From assembly GCA_900491605.1 (NCBI GenBank), contig UESW01003881.1, positions 1,211,772 to 1,275,771 of the forward strand: a stretch of 64,000 nt of DNA, read 5' to 3'. The translations under genes and the position numbers were made by a program. The stretch is from Calamus simplicifolius. Taxonomy: Eukaryota > Streptophyta > Magnoliopsida > Arecales > Arecaceae. Positions within the stretch are counted from its first letter, which is position 1, and each line of letters opens with the position of its first letter. Below are positions 45,660-56,864 of the stretch, in pieces. The notes under the pieces are model-generated. The model made no database searches, had not been told where the DNA came from, and saw only the letters and a list, made by a program, of their open reading frames with translations.

Positions 45660-46095
45660 CTAGGAGCATCGAGGCGAACTTGGGCCTGAGGGCCAACGAT
45701 GCATCGGTCTTGAGGTGCCGAGCCGAGCTCGGGCTTGAGTGCCGATGGTACATAGGTCTTGAGGTACCGAGCCAAGCTCGGGCTTGAGTGCCAATGGTAC
45801 ATAGGTCTTGAGGTGCCGAGCCGAGCTCGAGCTTGAGTGCCAATGGTATATAGGTCTTGAGGTGCCGAGCCGAGCTTGGGCTTGAGTGCCGATGGTACAT
45901 CGGTCTTGAGGTGCCGATGGTACATCGATCTTGAGGTGTCGAGCCAAGCTCGGGCTTGAGTACTGACGGTACATTGGTCTTGAGGTGCCAATGTTACATC
46001 AGTCTTGAGGTGCCGAGCCGAGCTCGGAATTGAGTACCGATGGTACATCGGTCTTGAGGTGCCAAGCCGAGCTCAGGCTTGAGTTAAAAGGGCAA
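45660..46095. repeat. 49-bp tandem array between antisense gene and pol of Gypsy-2
   Basis: TCTTGAGG markers at 45708, 45757, 45806, 45855, 45904, 45929, 45978, 46003 and 46042. The unit is 49 bp (GAGCCGAGCTCGGGCTTGAG plus CCGATGGTACATCGG), with 25-bp partial units. The minus-strand frames in it (YHRHSSPSSARHLKT repeats) are not genes. Confidence 0.92.
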
Positions 46096-46201
46096 GTCAC
46101 TCGAACACTCTTTCATTAAAGAAACATGAGATATACATACTTTTTTATTTTAATAAGGCGAGAGCGAGGTATTCAAACCTAAGATCGTCCAATCATGTAC
46201 A

Positions 46202-47170
46202 TTATTGGTAGTATTGGTGGAAGTTGTCCACATTCCAAGTGCGAGAAAGAAGCTTCCCGTTGAGACTTTCAATTTGGTATGCTCCACACTGATGGGCTTC
46301 AGTGACTCGATAGGGGCCTTTCCAATTTGGGGACAGCTTGCCTCCTTCAGTTGGTTTTGATACCTCGGCTCTCCTAAGGACCAAGTCCCTTGGCAAGAAG
46401 GCTTTGGGACGGATGCGCGCATTGTAGTATCTAGCGGTTCTCTGGAGATAAACTGTCATTCTATGGCATGCTAGGTCGCGCGCTTCTTTGATCAGGTCTA
46501 AGTTGGCTCGCAGTTGAGTCGAGTTATCGTTCTCGTCATATGACTCTACCTGCGGGCTCGGGAGGCCAATCTCCACTGGGATGACGGCCTTGGAGCCGAA
46601 CACAAGGGTGAAGGGAGTCTCCCCGGTGGGGACACGTGGTGTGGTGTGGTAGGCCCACAGCACATTGAGAAGCTCCTCCACCCATCTTCCTTTGAAGTCA
46701 TCCAACTGAGTCCTTAGCCCTTGAAGGATGGTGCAATTGGTTACCTCGGCCTCTCCATTAGTTTGAGGATAGCCAATCGAGATGAACCGTTGGTGAATGC
46801 CCAGCTTGTCACAAAACTCTCTGAAAGGGGCATTGTCAAACTGCAGTGACGAGGGTGTGGGGCAGCCCGAAGCGGCAGATGATGGACTTCCAAAAGAAGG
46901 TCCTGACCTTATGCGGTGATCTTTGCCAGCGCCTCAACCTCCACCCATTTGGTGAAATGGTCGATGGTGATAAGCAAAAATTTTTGTTGGACTGAAGCTA
47001 TGGGAAACGGTCCTAGTACATCAATTCTCCATTGAGCAAAGGGCCACGGAGCCGCCAAGGGATTCAGCGGGGTAGTCTGCTGCCATTGAATATGGGCGTA
47101 CCGCTGGCAACTGTCGCATCTTCGCACCAGCTCGGCCACATCCTCCCTCATAGTGGGCCAATAATATCAT
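46202..47170 (-). pseudogene. Gypsy-2 pol: integrase
   Basis: Zinc site end (RRCDSCQRYAHIQWQQ), core WRIDVLGPFPIASVQQKFLL and ITIDHFTKWVEVEALAKITA. After frame breaks at about 46900-46710 come ELLNVLWAYHTTPRVPTGET and PVEIGLPSPQVESYDENDNS, ending in a C-terminal GPYRVTEAHQCGAYQI domain. The gap includes a small deletion around the second catalytic Asp. Confidence 0.87.
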
Positions 47171-47172
47171 TA

Positions 47173-48069
47173 TCACAGGGCCTTGTACGCCAGTGTCCTG
47201 CCCCCCAAGTTGTTCCCATAGATACCCTTGTGGATCTCACGCAGAATGTAATCGGCATATGCCGAAGTGGTGCACTGAAGGAGTGGGTAGGAGAAGGACC
47301 TTCGGTACAGGTGCCCATCTAATATCAGAAACTTGGGGGCTCGTCTCTTAAGCAGCATGGCTTCTGCGGGATTGTCAGGGAGAGTGCTGTCGGTGAGATA
47401 TCGGATGTAAGCCTCCATCCAAGAAGGTTTTCGGCCGATCGATAGGGCCTCCTCAATAGCGTCGATGCTCGAAGCTTCTAGATGCTCTACGTATGTTCTC
47501 CTCGGAGCCCCATCGATCGAGGTGGCTAATCGGGACACCGCATTGACTCTGGTGTTCTCGCCCCTAGGGATATAACTGACACTGAAGTGAGTAAAGGACG
47601 AGGACTGTGATTGGACCTTACCCAAATAGCAAGACATAGTTGGATCCCAAGCCTCATATTCCCCATCGACCTGCTCGGAAATGAAATGGGAGTCGGTGAA
47701 AGCTTGGAGGCACTCCACTCCGAGCTCTTTGGCTAGTCTCATGCCAGCCAGCAAGGCTTCATACTCTGCCTAATTGTTGGTTGCGGGAAAAAAGAACCGC
47801 AGGGCATATTCCACCGTTTCTCCTTCTGGACTAGCTCGGATGAGGCCGGCTCCACTTCCCTGAGAATTCAAAGCGCCGTCGACGTGGAGGACCCAGTCCC
47901 ACCCCTCGCCCTCGGCCGTCACGTTTGAAGGGGTCGAATGGAGCTCTTCGGGTGGTTCCTCGGTCCAGGTGCACTCAACCAGGAAGTCCACGAGGACTTG
48001 GGACTTCATGACCGACCTCGGCCGAAAAGACAGATCAAATTCTCCCAACTTGATTGCCCATTTCGCCAA
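47173..48069 (-). pseudogene. Gypsy-2 pol: second, archaeal-type RNase H
   Basis: DWVLHVDGALNSQGSGAGLI and FFPATNN, an in-frame stop (47770-47772) at the position of the NNQAEYEA motif, then MLAGMRLAKELGVECLQAFT, DSHFISEQVDGEYEAWDPTM and FSVSYIPRGENTRVNAVSRL. The rest (ASSIDAIEEALSIGRKPSWM onward) links to integrase. Confidence 0.85.
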
Positions 48070-49282
48070 CCGGCCTAAGGTGTCGAGCCAGGATAGGATT
48101 GCTTTGAGCGGCTAGTCTGTGAGCACCACTACTGAGTGGGCTTGGAAGTAGGGCCTTAGGCGCTGAGCATATACGATTAGCGCAAAAATGATCTTTTTGG
48201 TGCGGGAGTACCTGGTCTCTGCATCATGAAGCACCTTGCTGATATAGTAGACGGGCCTCTGAGTCCCATCGGTGTTGGTGCGGACGAGCACGGAGCTTAC
48301 AACCTCGGCCAAGGTCGCGAGGTAAAGGAAGAGCTCTTCTCTATTCCTTGGCTTGGACAGCAGCGGTGGGGTGGATAGGAATTCTCTCAACCCCTCGAAT
48401 GCTCTCTGACACTCTTCGGTCCATTCAAAGTTGTTGACCTTACGCAGGGCTTTGAAGAAGGGTAGACACCTTTCCGCGGACTTTGACAGAAAGCGACTTA
48501 AAGCTGCTACTGCCCTATCAAACGCTGAGTCTCCTTTTATTAGTCGGGGGCTTCATATCAAGGGTGGCTTGAATCTTGTCCGAGTTCACCTCTATTCCCC
48601 GCTGAGTTACCATAAAGCTGAGGAATTTGCCGGCCATGACTCCGAAGGTACACTTTCGCGCATTCAGCTTCATCTGACAGCGGTGAAGGTTATCGAAGGT
48701 CTTTGCTAGGTCGGCAATGTGGTCATTGGCATGGACGCTCTTAGTCAACATATCATCCACGTAAACCTCCATGTTGCGTCCGTTCTGGTTTTCGAAGACC
48801 CTGTTCATCAGCCTTTGATACGTAGCCCCCGCATTCTTTAGCCCGAATGACATCACTTTGTAGTAGTAGATGCCCTTCTCGATCACGAAAGAGATGGCCT
48901 CCTCGTCCGCTGGGTCCATCTTAATCTGATTATATCCCAAAAAAGCATCCATGAAGATGAGGATCTCATGGCCTAACATAGAGTCCACCAGCTGGTCAAT
49001 TCTGGGCCGTGGAAAGCTATCCTTGGGGCACGCCTTGTTGAGATCGGTGAAGTCAACACACATTCTCCAGCTCTCATTGGCCTTGCAGACTATCACAACG
49101 TTGGCGAGCCAGTTTGGATAGTATACTTCCCAGATATGCTCGGCGGCTAACAGCTTGTGGACGTCCTCATCAATAGCCTTCTGCCACTCAAGGGCAAAGC
49201 TTCTCTTCTTCTGTCGGACCGGCCGACATTGTGGATTGAGGTTGAGCTTGTGGGTAATTACATCATGGGGAATTCCTGGCAT
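48070..49282 (-). pseudogene. Gypsy-2 pol: reverse transcriptase and Gypsy RNase H
   Basis: Contains KKRSFALEWQKAIDEDVHKL, MDAFLGYNQIKMDPADEEAI, MSFGLKNAGATYQRLMNRVF and MEVYVDDMLTKSVHANDHI (YVDD at 48752-48763, intact). After a frame change at about 48520 come SKPRNREELFLYLATLAEVV, RPVYYISKVLHDAETRYSRT and VVLTD, with a stop at about 48110. Confidence 0.9.
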
Positions 49283-49294
49283 GTCTGAGGCCGA

Positions 49295-49930
49295 TCAGGC
49301 GAACACATCCGAGTTGGCTTGAAGGAAGGTGAGGAGCCAGGCCCTCGCTTCATCGAATAGTAGCGATCCAACTCGGATGGTCTTTGCCAGGTCCTCCCCT
49401 ATGGGGAAAGTCAATAAGTGCTCGGCTGGTTCCCCCCTCCTTTCTGAATCTCTAGGGTCCACTAGGTTAGTTGTTGGCAAGGTTGGTACCTCTCGAGGGC
49501 CAGATGTCATGTGATAGCAGAGGTACAAGAGGTTCCTCTCTCCACGCATCTCCCCTACTCCTTTATTGGTTGGGAACCTCACAAGCAACCGCTTGGTGGA
49601 GATGGTGGCATCCAACAAGTTTAACCCGGGCCTGCCCAGGATGGCATTGTAAGCCAAAGGGAACCGCGCAACCAGGAACCTCACCATGACCATTTTCTGG
49701 CAGGGTGTTGTCCTAGCCATGACTGGGAGGATAATTTCCCCCTCTACCTTCACAAAATCTCCAGTGAAACCCATGAGGAGTGTGGCGATGGGCCGAAGGG
49801 AGTCATGAGATAAGCTCATACAAACAAATGTGTCATAACTTAAAATGTTAGCCGAGCTTCCACTATCAACCAGTATCCTTTTTACAGGATATTTCGCAAT
49901 CGTCATAGAAAACGACAACGCTATCATCAT
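49295..49930 (-). pseudogene. Gypsy-2 pol: aspartic protease
   Basis: KYPVKRILVDSGSSANILSY has the retropepsin DSG. PLAYNAILGRPGLNLLDATI gives the ILG(R)PGLN block. The open frame is uninterrupted for 211 codons, the best preserved coding piece of the element. Confidence 0.88.
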
Positions 49931-51600
49931 TTGGATTGCTCACCCCCTCTAGGTCCCTTTTAAAGAAAGGAATTACAGGTTCTATTCTCTCCTCCCCACT
50001 GAACCTCTTAGGTGGGCCACCTGCCCTCCAGGAGATCATGGCCACCGTCTTCTCGGTTGGGGCATTATTGACTTCAGCATGGACAGGCGGGGGCGCTGAT
50101 GGACCTGGGGCAGCTGGATTCATCCTCCGGACGAACTTGCCAAGGAAGCCTTGCTGAATGAGGTCCTTGATCGCCCTCTTGAGCTAGCGACAGCTCTCTG
50201 TGTCATGCCCATGGTCCCGATGAAAACGACAATAGAGATTTTTATCATGGAAAACTACATGCTTCAGAGGAGGAGGGCGCTGGAGGAACGGCTCGCCTTC
50301 AATCTCCATCAGGATGTGAGATATCGAGGCGAGTAGGAGGGTACGGATCCCTTCTCTGGGAGCAAGAGCCCTCGGCCGATTGTCGGGTCGCCGGGAAGGC
50401 TCATGTCCCTCCTGTTGTGGCCTGTTGGATGCAGGTCGGGCTTGTTTCTTATTAGGGCCCCCGTCTGTCTCGCACAGGGAAGAATCGGCTTCGGCAGCAC
50501 GGATGTATTTGTGCGCTCGACCTAGCAACTCAGCGTAGGAGCTCAGCGGCTTCTTGTCGAGAGAGTATGCAAAGCAGGAGGGGCACAGCCCTCGTTTCAA
50601 GGCCAGAGTGGCAACTGAGTCATCAAGGTTATACACCTCAAGCGCGGCTTCCTTGAATTGAGCTATGAAATCTTTCAATGACTCGCCACTTTTCTGCTGG
50701 ATGCTATCAACCACCTATGAAATTTTTTGGCAGGCGTTGAAATGAGCAAGAAAAGCTCTCTCCAGCTATCGGAAGGAATTAATGCTTCGTGGCGGCAGCC
50801 GAGAGTACCAGGCCCGTGTCGCCTTTTGAAGAGTGGCGGGAAAGGCAATGCAGAGGAGAGAATCAATCGCTCCTTGGACCTACATGAGGACCTTATAGCT
50901 TTCCAAGTGGTCCAGGGGGTCAACAATGTCGTCATAAGGGTCCAGTTGGGGTAAATGGAACCGGGTGGAGATTGGCTCCTCCATTATGCAGCGGGACAAG
51001 GGAGGATGGCTATCATAATCTGCCTTCGTGGGTTGGTAACCATGCGGCTGAGCTCCTCCAGCCACTGATTATACTCCTCAAGACATCGCTCAGCCCGATG
51101 AGTGACACGTCCGTCAAAAGACCCTTCTCACGATGATCCCAAAGATAGGGATGGGTTGCGGCAGTAACGATGTCCTCGCTCAATTTTCTTCCCCTGTCGC
51201 CGCCTGCGGGAGTTGTCAGAATGACGGGAAGGAGACCGTGGCCTTTTAGAGGCCTCCCGGTATCGACGTCTGAGGGAGGCATGTTGGCGGGGAGCTTCCC
51301 GGTGGGAAGCTCCCCTGCGGTTGGACTGTTGACTAGGAGGAGCAACCCACACATCTGGGGAAGGGGGCCGGGGGCCCTGCTATGAAGCCACCACCTGTTG
51401 CTACAGGTGCTGGACCGCCGCCACCAGAGAATGAACCTACACAGCAAGAGCATCGACCCGGTCACCCTGTGTTGGTGGTGATGGTGGGACGGGGAAAGGG
51501 ACCGGAGGGGCCGAAAGGCTCGCTTCTAGCTGCTCCGGCTCTTTATACTGCCCCCAGGGCTGCCGTCCGAAACCTCTTGTGCTCGTGTTACCACCATCTT
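49866..51600 (-). pseudogene. Gypsy-2 gag
   Basis: From the 5' side: a Ser/Arg/Pro-rich N-terminal tract (51560-51070 in shifting frames), EEPISTRFHLPQLDPYDDIV, DPLDHLESYK, a frameshifted core (50935-50675), VDSIQQKSGESLKDFIAQFK, CPSCFAYSLDKKPLSSYAEL and CRFHRDHGHDTESCR, then a protease-proximal linker (PAAPGPSAPPPVHAEVNN). It has the same blocks as Gypsy-1 gag. At least three frame changes are present. Confidence 0.82.
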
Positions 51601-51667
51601 TTTGAGTAGTATAGGGAAGTAAAGGCCTGTAGCCTAGGAGCGCCGAACTCTGTTCTTTTTCTCCTCC

Positions 51668-51687
51668 CCCTTCCTGGCGCGCTAATC
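51668..51687 (-). other. Candidate primer binding site of Gypsy-2
   Basis: Minus strand just inside the 5' LTR: ATTAGCGCGCCAGGAAGG. Its position fits a PBS. I cannot assign the tRNA from memory. It is clearly not the initiator-Met type used by the Copia and Gypsy-3 elements. Confidence 0.45.
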
Positions 51688-52230
51688 TGTTGTTGCCAAA
51701 GCACGTCTTCCAAACACTGGGTGATGAGGGAGCTCCTGGTCTCACCTCCTGATAGGAATCCTGCAAGAAAGTCCTCAGGGACCGGTGGGTTCCAGCGAGG
51801 ACCCTCCAACGGTCAAGTTAGTGCCTTGAAAAAACAGTAGTCAAAAATTGTCCCCCAGAAAAAGCTTAACTCATCCTTTTATACCTATTCCGAAGTCTCC
51901 TTTTTGCATGCCTTCAGGAAGTGGTGGCCGTATAGGCGATAGTGGGTCTAGCCACGTTCGTAACATCCCATCATCCATGATCGTTGGGAGTTAGTGGGCC
52001 ACATGGCGGTTGCCAAAGACTAGTGCGCTATGTGCCAGTTGCAAGAAGATAGTGGGCCATGTGGTGGTTGCGGAGAGTAGTGGGCCACGTGGAAGGGAAA
52101 CCTGGAGTTTTGAGGCCGAGGGGACCCTGGAGGTCCGAGGCCGTTGGGACCCTGGAAGTCCGAGGCCGAGGGAAACTCCTTGTTAGTTTCTTATCTCGTT
52201 AACTTTAACGGAGCTTGATCAGCCACATCA
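51688..52230 (-). repeat. Gypsy-2 5' LTR
   Basis: 543 bp. Starts TGTTGTTGCC and ends CCACATCA on the plus strand. TATA box at 51884-51875. One of the three CACGTG boxes of the 3' copy is intact (about 52085) and two have point changes (CACATG, CATGTG). Confidence 0.9.
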
Positions 52231-52254
52231 CCAATAATGCAATTAAAATAACTA
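52231..52254 (-). mobile_element. LINE-B endonuclease scrap between Gypsy-2 and Gypsy-3
   Basis: CCAAT (Gypsy-2 duplication) plus 19 bp. Read on the minus strand it gives YFNCII, aligning with the DFNYIT segment of the LINE-A endonuclease. It runs directly into the LINE-B piece left of Gypsy-2, which begins with the GSNEKKEG counterpart of EANKKREG. Confidence 0.75.
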
Positions 52255-53479
52255 TGATGCAGGACCGATTCGCATGCAAGTAATTTTTTTTAAAGATTAA
52301 TGATTGCAGTTGATTATTCTCCCAAAATAATAGCCTAAGAGGGATTCAGGAAAATTTCAAGTAAATTCACACGCGAAATAATTCCTAAAAAAAATAAAGA
52401 AGAAGGGCCGCGAGGCTAAGAAGCTCCGGTAGGGCTTGCTCTCCTACAATAAAGTTACTAGTAGATTAGAGGGGTATACCTGGCAAGAGGGGAAAGATCA
52501 AAGTGTTGAAGGGTTTGCTCTACCTGGCAGATGCAACCTAGATGACCAAGCCTTGAGCCCACGGATCTGCGGCCAAGTATCTGTTGTCCTGGATGATGAT
52601 CGCCTTGAATCCTGGATTCGTGGCTATTGAGGGATCTGCAAGATCACCATACAAGGGTTAAAGAATCATAGAAAAATTTAGAATAGAGGCAAAGAGACAA
52701 GGAAGGAATAGAGAAAAGGAGAGGGCGACCAAGGTTTCTCCTAGAGACTTGGGATGTTGGCACGCGCAGGAGGAGGGAAACAAGAGCACCAGAGAACCAA
52801 TTAACAAAAATCACAATAACTCAAAACTTGGATTGATTGATTAATAATAAAAGATACATCATTCATACAAGAGGGTCTCTTTTATAGAGCAAGAGACTTG
52901 GGGCCCAAGAAAATACAGATATGGAAAGAGAGAAAAGAAAAAAAGGTGCCCTAATCAAATTTGGCATGAAATCTGCAGCGTCCAGATGAGGAAGGTGATC
53001 TTCTAGATGCAATCAGTGGTAGCTGGATTCGGCATGGAATCTGTGGCATCCAAATGAGGAAGGTGATGTTCTAGATATGATTGAGATACAATCAGCGACA
53101 GCTTAATTTGGCATGAAATTGGCATCGGCCAGATGAGAAAAATGATCATCCAGATCGGGAAGGTTTCTTGCTCTGCTAGATGGCATGTGGGCTGCTTGAA
53201 GTAGGTGTAGCACCAACTTGAATTTAGTAGCTGCTCTATTTGACTGTGATGGCCTTGTCTTCTGCTCCAATACTGATGTCTCCTCTTGTAAGCTGATGAA
53301 CTTACTACATGACTCACATTAAAATAAACTGAACTGGATAGGACTCAATTTAGAATAAAATGAACTGGACGGGACTCAAATAAACTAAACTTTATTTCCT
53401 AACTCAAGACTTGAATCATAACTAATCAGATATCCACAGAGGGTTAAGAATCCTCTGCTTGATCCTGGTGCCCGCACCA
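52255..53479 (-). repeat. Gypsy-3 3' LTR
   Basis: Left end TGATGC, right end GCACCA (nearly inverted). Its first roughly 730 bp align with 59054-59793. Length about 1225 bp. The right boundary rests on the inverted terminal match only. Confidence 0.8.
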
Positions 53480-53532
53480 ATTCTCTCAGGGTGGGAAGAA
53501 CTTGACCCCATCGAGTATGGGTCATTCTGGCT

Positions 53533-54060
53533 CTAGTATCTCTCTAGTAGGTCTGTGTCGAGGTGTTGCAAGTCCTCTCGAGTAATCCATGAATCATCAG
53601 ATTCGGGGCGACCCTGCCATTGGACCAGGTAGCGTTGATAACCATGGTTCCGGGTCGTAATGGCTTGATCATCTAGGATACGCTCGATCTGCTCTCCTCG
53701 CTCAGGTAAAATTGGTGGTGGACACTCTTGGGTAGGTTCGCTCATGAAAGGAGGGTTAGGTCCAAAGTACTCACTAGGAATCACTGCCGATTCCCTATAT
53801 TCTACTAGGTCTGCAATATTGAAGGTAGAGCTAATTCCCCAATCTGAGGGTGGATCTAGCATATAGGCATTGGGTCCTACCTTCTCTATTATTTTAAAGG
53901 GACCAGCTCCGCGATCATGAAGTTTCTTAACGGTACCTGGTGAGAACCGTTCAGGCCTAAGCCTAACTATGACATAATCCCCTACACCGAACTCTTTGGC
54001 TCTTCTTCGGGAGTTAGCCAGTCTTTTATAAGTTTAATTACTTAGATTTATTTTTTGGCT
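53533..54060 (-). pseudogene. Gypsy-3 pol: integrase C-terminus and chromodomain
   Basis: 53862-53533 holds a chromodomain: IERILDDQAITTRNHGYQRY, LVQWQGRPESDDSWITRED and LQHLDTDLLERY. In chromoviruses this module directs integration toward particular chromatin. The upstream part (SPGTVKKLHDRGAGPFKI-like, 53990-53880) is the integrase C-terminal GPF/Y motif. Confidence 0.85.
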
Positions 54061-54117
54061 AATGTCCTTATGTAAGTCTTTGATATGTCATGCAAATGCT
54101 TGTGCGGACTCTGAGAC

Positions 54118-55034
54118 TCATGTGTGGAGGGATAAAGGAATTAGATCAAGTGAACGATTAGGCTTGTACCCATGGACTATCTCAAATGGACTCTTGCCCG
54201 TGGACCTGTTCACTGAGCTATTGTAGGCGAACTCTGCATGAGGCAGTAATAAATCCCACGTCCCTAGGTGTTCACCTACAAGGCACCTAAGAAGGTTTCC
54301 TAGACTACGGTTCACCACTTCAGGTTGCCCATCCGTTTGGGGGTAAAAGGCTATGGAAAAATTAAGTTTGGTCCCTAATAGATGCCATAGCATTTTCCAA
54401 AAGTAGCTGATGAACCTAACATCCCTATCAGAAACAATGGTCTTAGGTAGGCCATGGAGCTGACCACGCTGTCTAAGAAAAGTCAGGCTACCCTAGACGC
54501 ATCAAAGGTTTGTGAACAAGGGATGAAATAAGCCATCTTAGAGAACCTATCGACCACTACAAAGATGGAGTTGTGCTTCTTCTGGGTTTTAGGTAATCCT
54601 AGAATGAAGTCCATACTGAGGTCTTGCCAAAGACGATCAGGCACTGACAAAAGAGTATATAGACCGGTGTTCTGCTTCTGCTGTTTTGCAACGGCACAAG
54701 TTCGACATCGGGCTATTATCAGGACAATGAGCCTTTTTAATCCTGGCCAGTAAAATTGGTCCTCTATCGCTAGAATAGTCTTATCTCTTCCAAAATGACC
54801 AGTTAATCCCCCAGCATGCGTTTTCCAGACTAGAAATTCTCTAAGTGACGTTCTAGGGATACAAAGTCTATTGCCCCTAAAAAGGTAACCATCCTGGATG
54901 GTATAATCTCCACTGGTGCTGGATGGCCCTAGCTGAAGGATCTTATAAATTTCACCAAAGTCATGACAGGTCTCATACTCATCTTTTATTCGGTCAAACC
55001 CTATAACTTCGGTGCTAACAGTACTCAACAACAA
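54118..55034 (-). pseudogene. Gypsy-3 pol: integrase zinc and core domains
   Basis: HAGGLTGHFGRDKTILAIED and CRTCAVAKQQKQNTGLYT give the HHCC zinc site. LWQDLSMDFILGLPKTQKKH and VVVDRFSKMAYFIPCSQTFD give the first catalytic Asp. After a frame break at about 54480-54400, LNFSIAFYPQTDGQPEVVNR (with the catalytic Glu) and WDLLLPHAEFAYNSSVNRST follow. Confidence 0.88.
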
Positions 55035-55159
55035 AGACTTACGGCTTAGGGCGTATGCTACCTTATTTTCTATATCGGCACGGTATTTTGGGACAAAAGT
55101 GTATGCCTGAATGTATTCAACCCATTTGCAGTGCCTAAAATTTAGCTTCTTTTGGGAGT

Positions 55160-56280
55160 TCAGAAATCGAAGGCCTCATGATCAGAAAATAAGATAAACT
55201 CCTGTGGTAGTAAGTAATGTCTCCAATACTTAAGGGCTTGTACTACCGCATAGAATTCCTTATCATAGGTGGAATATCTAAGTTTAGCTTCATTTAGTTT
55301 TTCACTAAAGAAAGCTATGGGGTGATTTTCTTGGCTTAACACTCCACCTATGCCTACTCCCGACACGTCGCATGCAACCTCAAACACCTTAGAAAAGTCT
55401 GGAAGTCTAAGTATGGGTGCATGAGTCATCCTATCCTTAAGCTCTAGGAAGGCCTTATTAGCTGACATAGTCCACTCAAAATTACCCTTCCTAATACAAT
55501 CAGTGATGGGTGCGACGATGGTGCTAAATCCCCTAATGAATCTCCTATAAAAGGTTGCTAGGCCATGGAAGCTGCGGACATCGTGGACGTTCATGGGTAC
55601 CGGCCACTCTACGATCGACCTAACCTTTTCAGGATCCGCTGAAACACCTTCTGGGGTTACCACAAAACCTAGAAAGATAATCCTATGCGTCATGAAATCA
55701 CACTTCTTAAGATTTGCATATAGGCTATTCTCTCTAAGGGTCTAACAGATTAATCTGAAGGTGTCATGAAAATAGACCACTAAGAATTTTTTCATGTACT
55801 CTTTCAGGACTTGGGTCATGATTCTCATGAATGTGCTAGGTGTGTTTGATAGCCCAAAAGGCATCACGACCCACTCAAACAGACCATCTCTAGTCTTAAA
55901 TGCAGTCTTCCACTCATCCCCTGGTCTAATTCTAACATGATGGTAGCCACTCTTAAGGTCTATTTTGGAAAAGATAGTGGCACCTGCTATCATGTCCAAC
56001 ATGTCATCTAGTCTGAGGATAGGAAACTATACTTTAAAGTGATTTTGTTGATGGCCCTACTTTCCATGCACATTCTCCAGGTACCATCTTTCTTAGGGGT
56101 TCATAGTGCATGAACTGCACAAAGACTTAAGCTCTCCCTAATGAAACATTTCCTAAGTAATTCTCCCACTTGATTTTGTAGTTCTTGATGCTCAGTGGGG
56201 TTCATCCTATAATGGGAAAGGTTTGGGAGGATGGATCCTGGGATCAGGTCAATGGCATATTGGATGTTTCTCAGGGTGGT
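55160..56280 (-). pseudogene. Gypsy-3 pol: reverse transcriptase and RNase H
   Basis: FSKIDLKSGYHHVRIRPGDE, VMPFGLSNTPSTFMRIMTQV and the catalytic box VVYFHDTF (55763-55774), where YFDD is expected; Asp to His should inactivate it. Then THRIIFLGFVVTPEGVSADP, FYRRFIRGFSTIVAPITDCI, FEVACDVSGVGIGGVLSQEN and RYSTYDKEFYAVVQALKYWR (RNase H). A stop lies at about 55740, and the RT N-terminus (56280-56000) has several breaks. Confidence 0.88.
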
Positions 56281-56282
56281 AA

Positions 56283-56840
56283 CTAATTAGGCAATTCTTC
56301 AGGGAAGACATCCTTAAACTCCTCTTGGATCTCAATTACTTCTGGAGGTTGTTCCTTTTGAACTGATTCATAGATCTCTTTAGTGGTCAAAATCCAAACA
56401 GGATTACCCTCAGTAATGTTCTTTTCTAATTCCTTAGCTTTAATTAGATTAACTCTTGGCTTGCTATCCTTAAGGTTGCTAGATCCTTTCTTGATTGGGT
56501 CCCTAGGTGGAGTTGGATGTATCACATACTTGTTCCCATTGTGTTTAAAAGAGCAGATGTTGGATCGATCAAACAAGGTGGCATCGTGATCGTAAAGCCA
56601 AGGTCGACCTAATATAATACTACTAACACCCATAGAAATTACATCGCACCAGACCTTTTCCTCATAATTTTGTAATTTGATTAGTATTTGGCATCTGGAC
56701 TTGATTGGGATAGAGATGGAATCTACCCACGAGACCTTATAAGGACTAGGATGGGGAACTGTGGTCAATCCTAATGACTTAACTGTATTGGTAGAGACGG
56801 CATTGACACAACTCCTACTATCCACTATGATCTTGAGCAC
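56283..56840 (-). pseudogene. Gypsy-3 pol: aspartic protease and RT linker
   Basis: LKIIVDSRSCVNAVSTNTVK has DSR (56822-56814) where the family has DSG or DGG; Arg at that place should impair the active-site turn. SIILGRPWLYDHDATLF is the ILGRPW block. The frame runs on to EFKDVFPEELPN, the usual RT entry. Confidence 0.85.
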
Positions 56841-56864
56841 CTTATCCCCTATCTTAACAAAAGT

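Larger units (their letters stand above)
41995..52230 (-). mobile_element. Gypsy-2: complete Tat-lineage LTR retrotransposon with antisense gene
   Basis: LTRs 41995-42564 (3') and 51688-52230 (5') are flanked by the 5-bp duplication CCAAT (41990-41994, 52231-52235). Internal order from the 5' side is gag, protease, RT, RNase H, archaeal-type RNase H, integrase, 49-bp array, antisense gene, PPT. Its layout and protein blocks parallel Gypsy-1, so the two are relatives. In the first 200 bp the two LTRs differ at about one base in ten, making it older than the Copia insertion. A stop at 47770-47772 and several frame breaks disable pol. Confidence 0.92.

Noticed and set aside
45499..46048. Repeated YHRHSSPSSARHLKT-type protein
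   Set aside because: Product of the 49-bp tandem array in shifting frames, not a gene.
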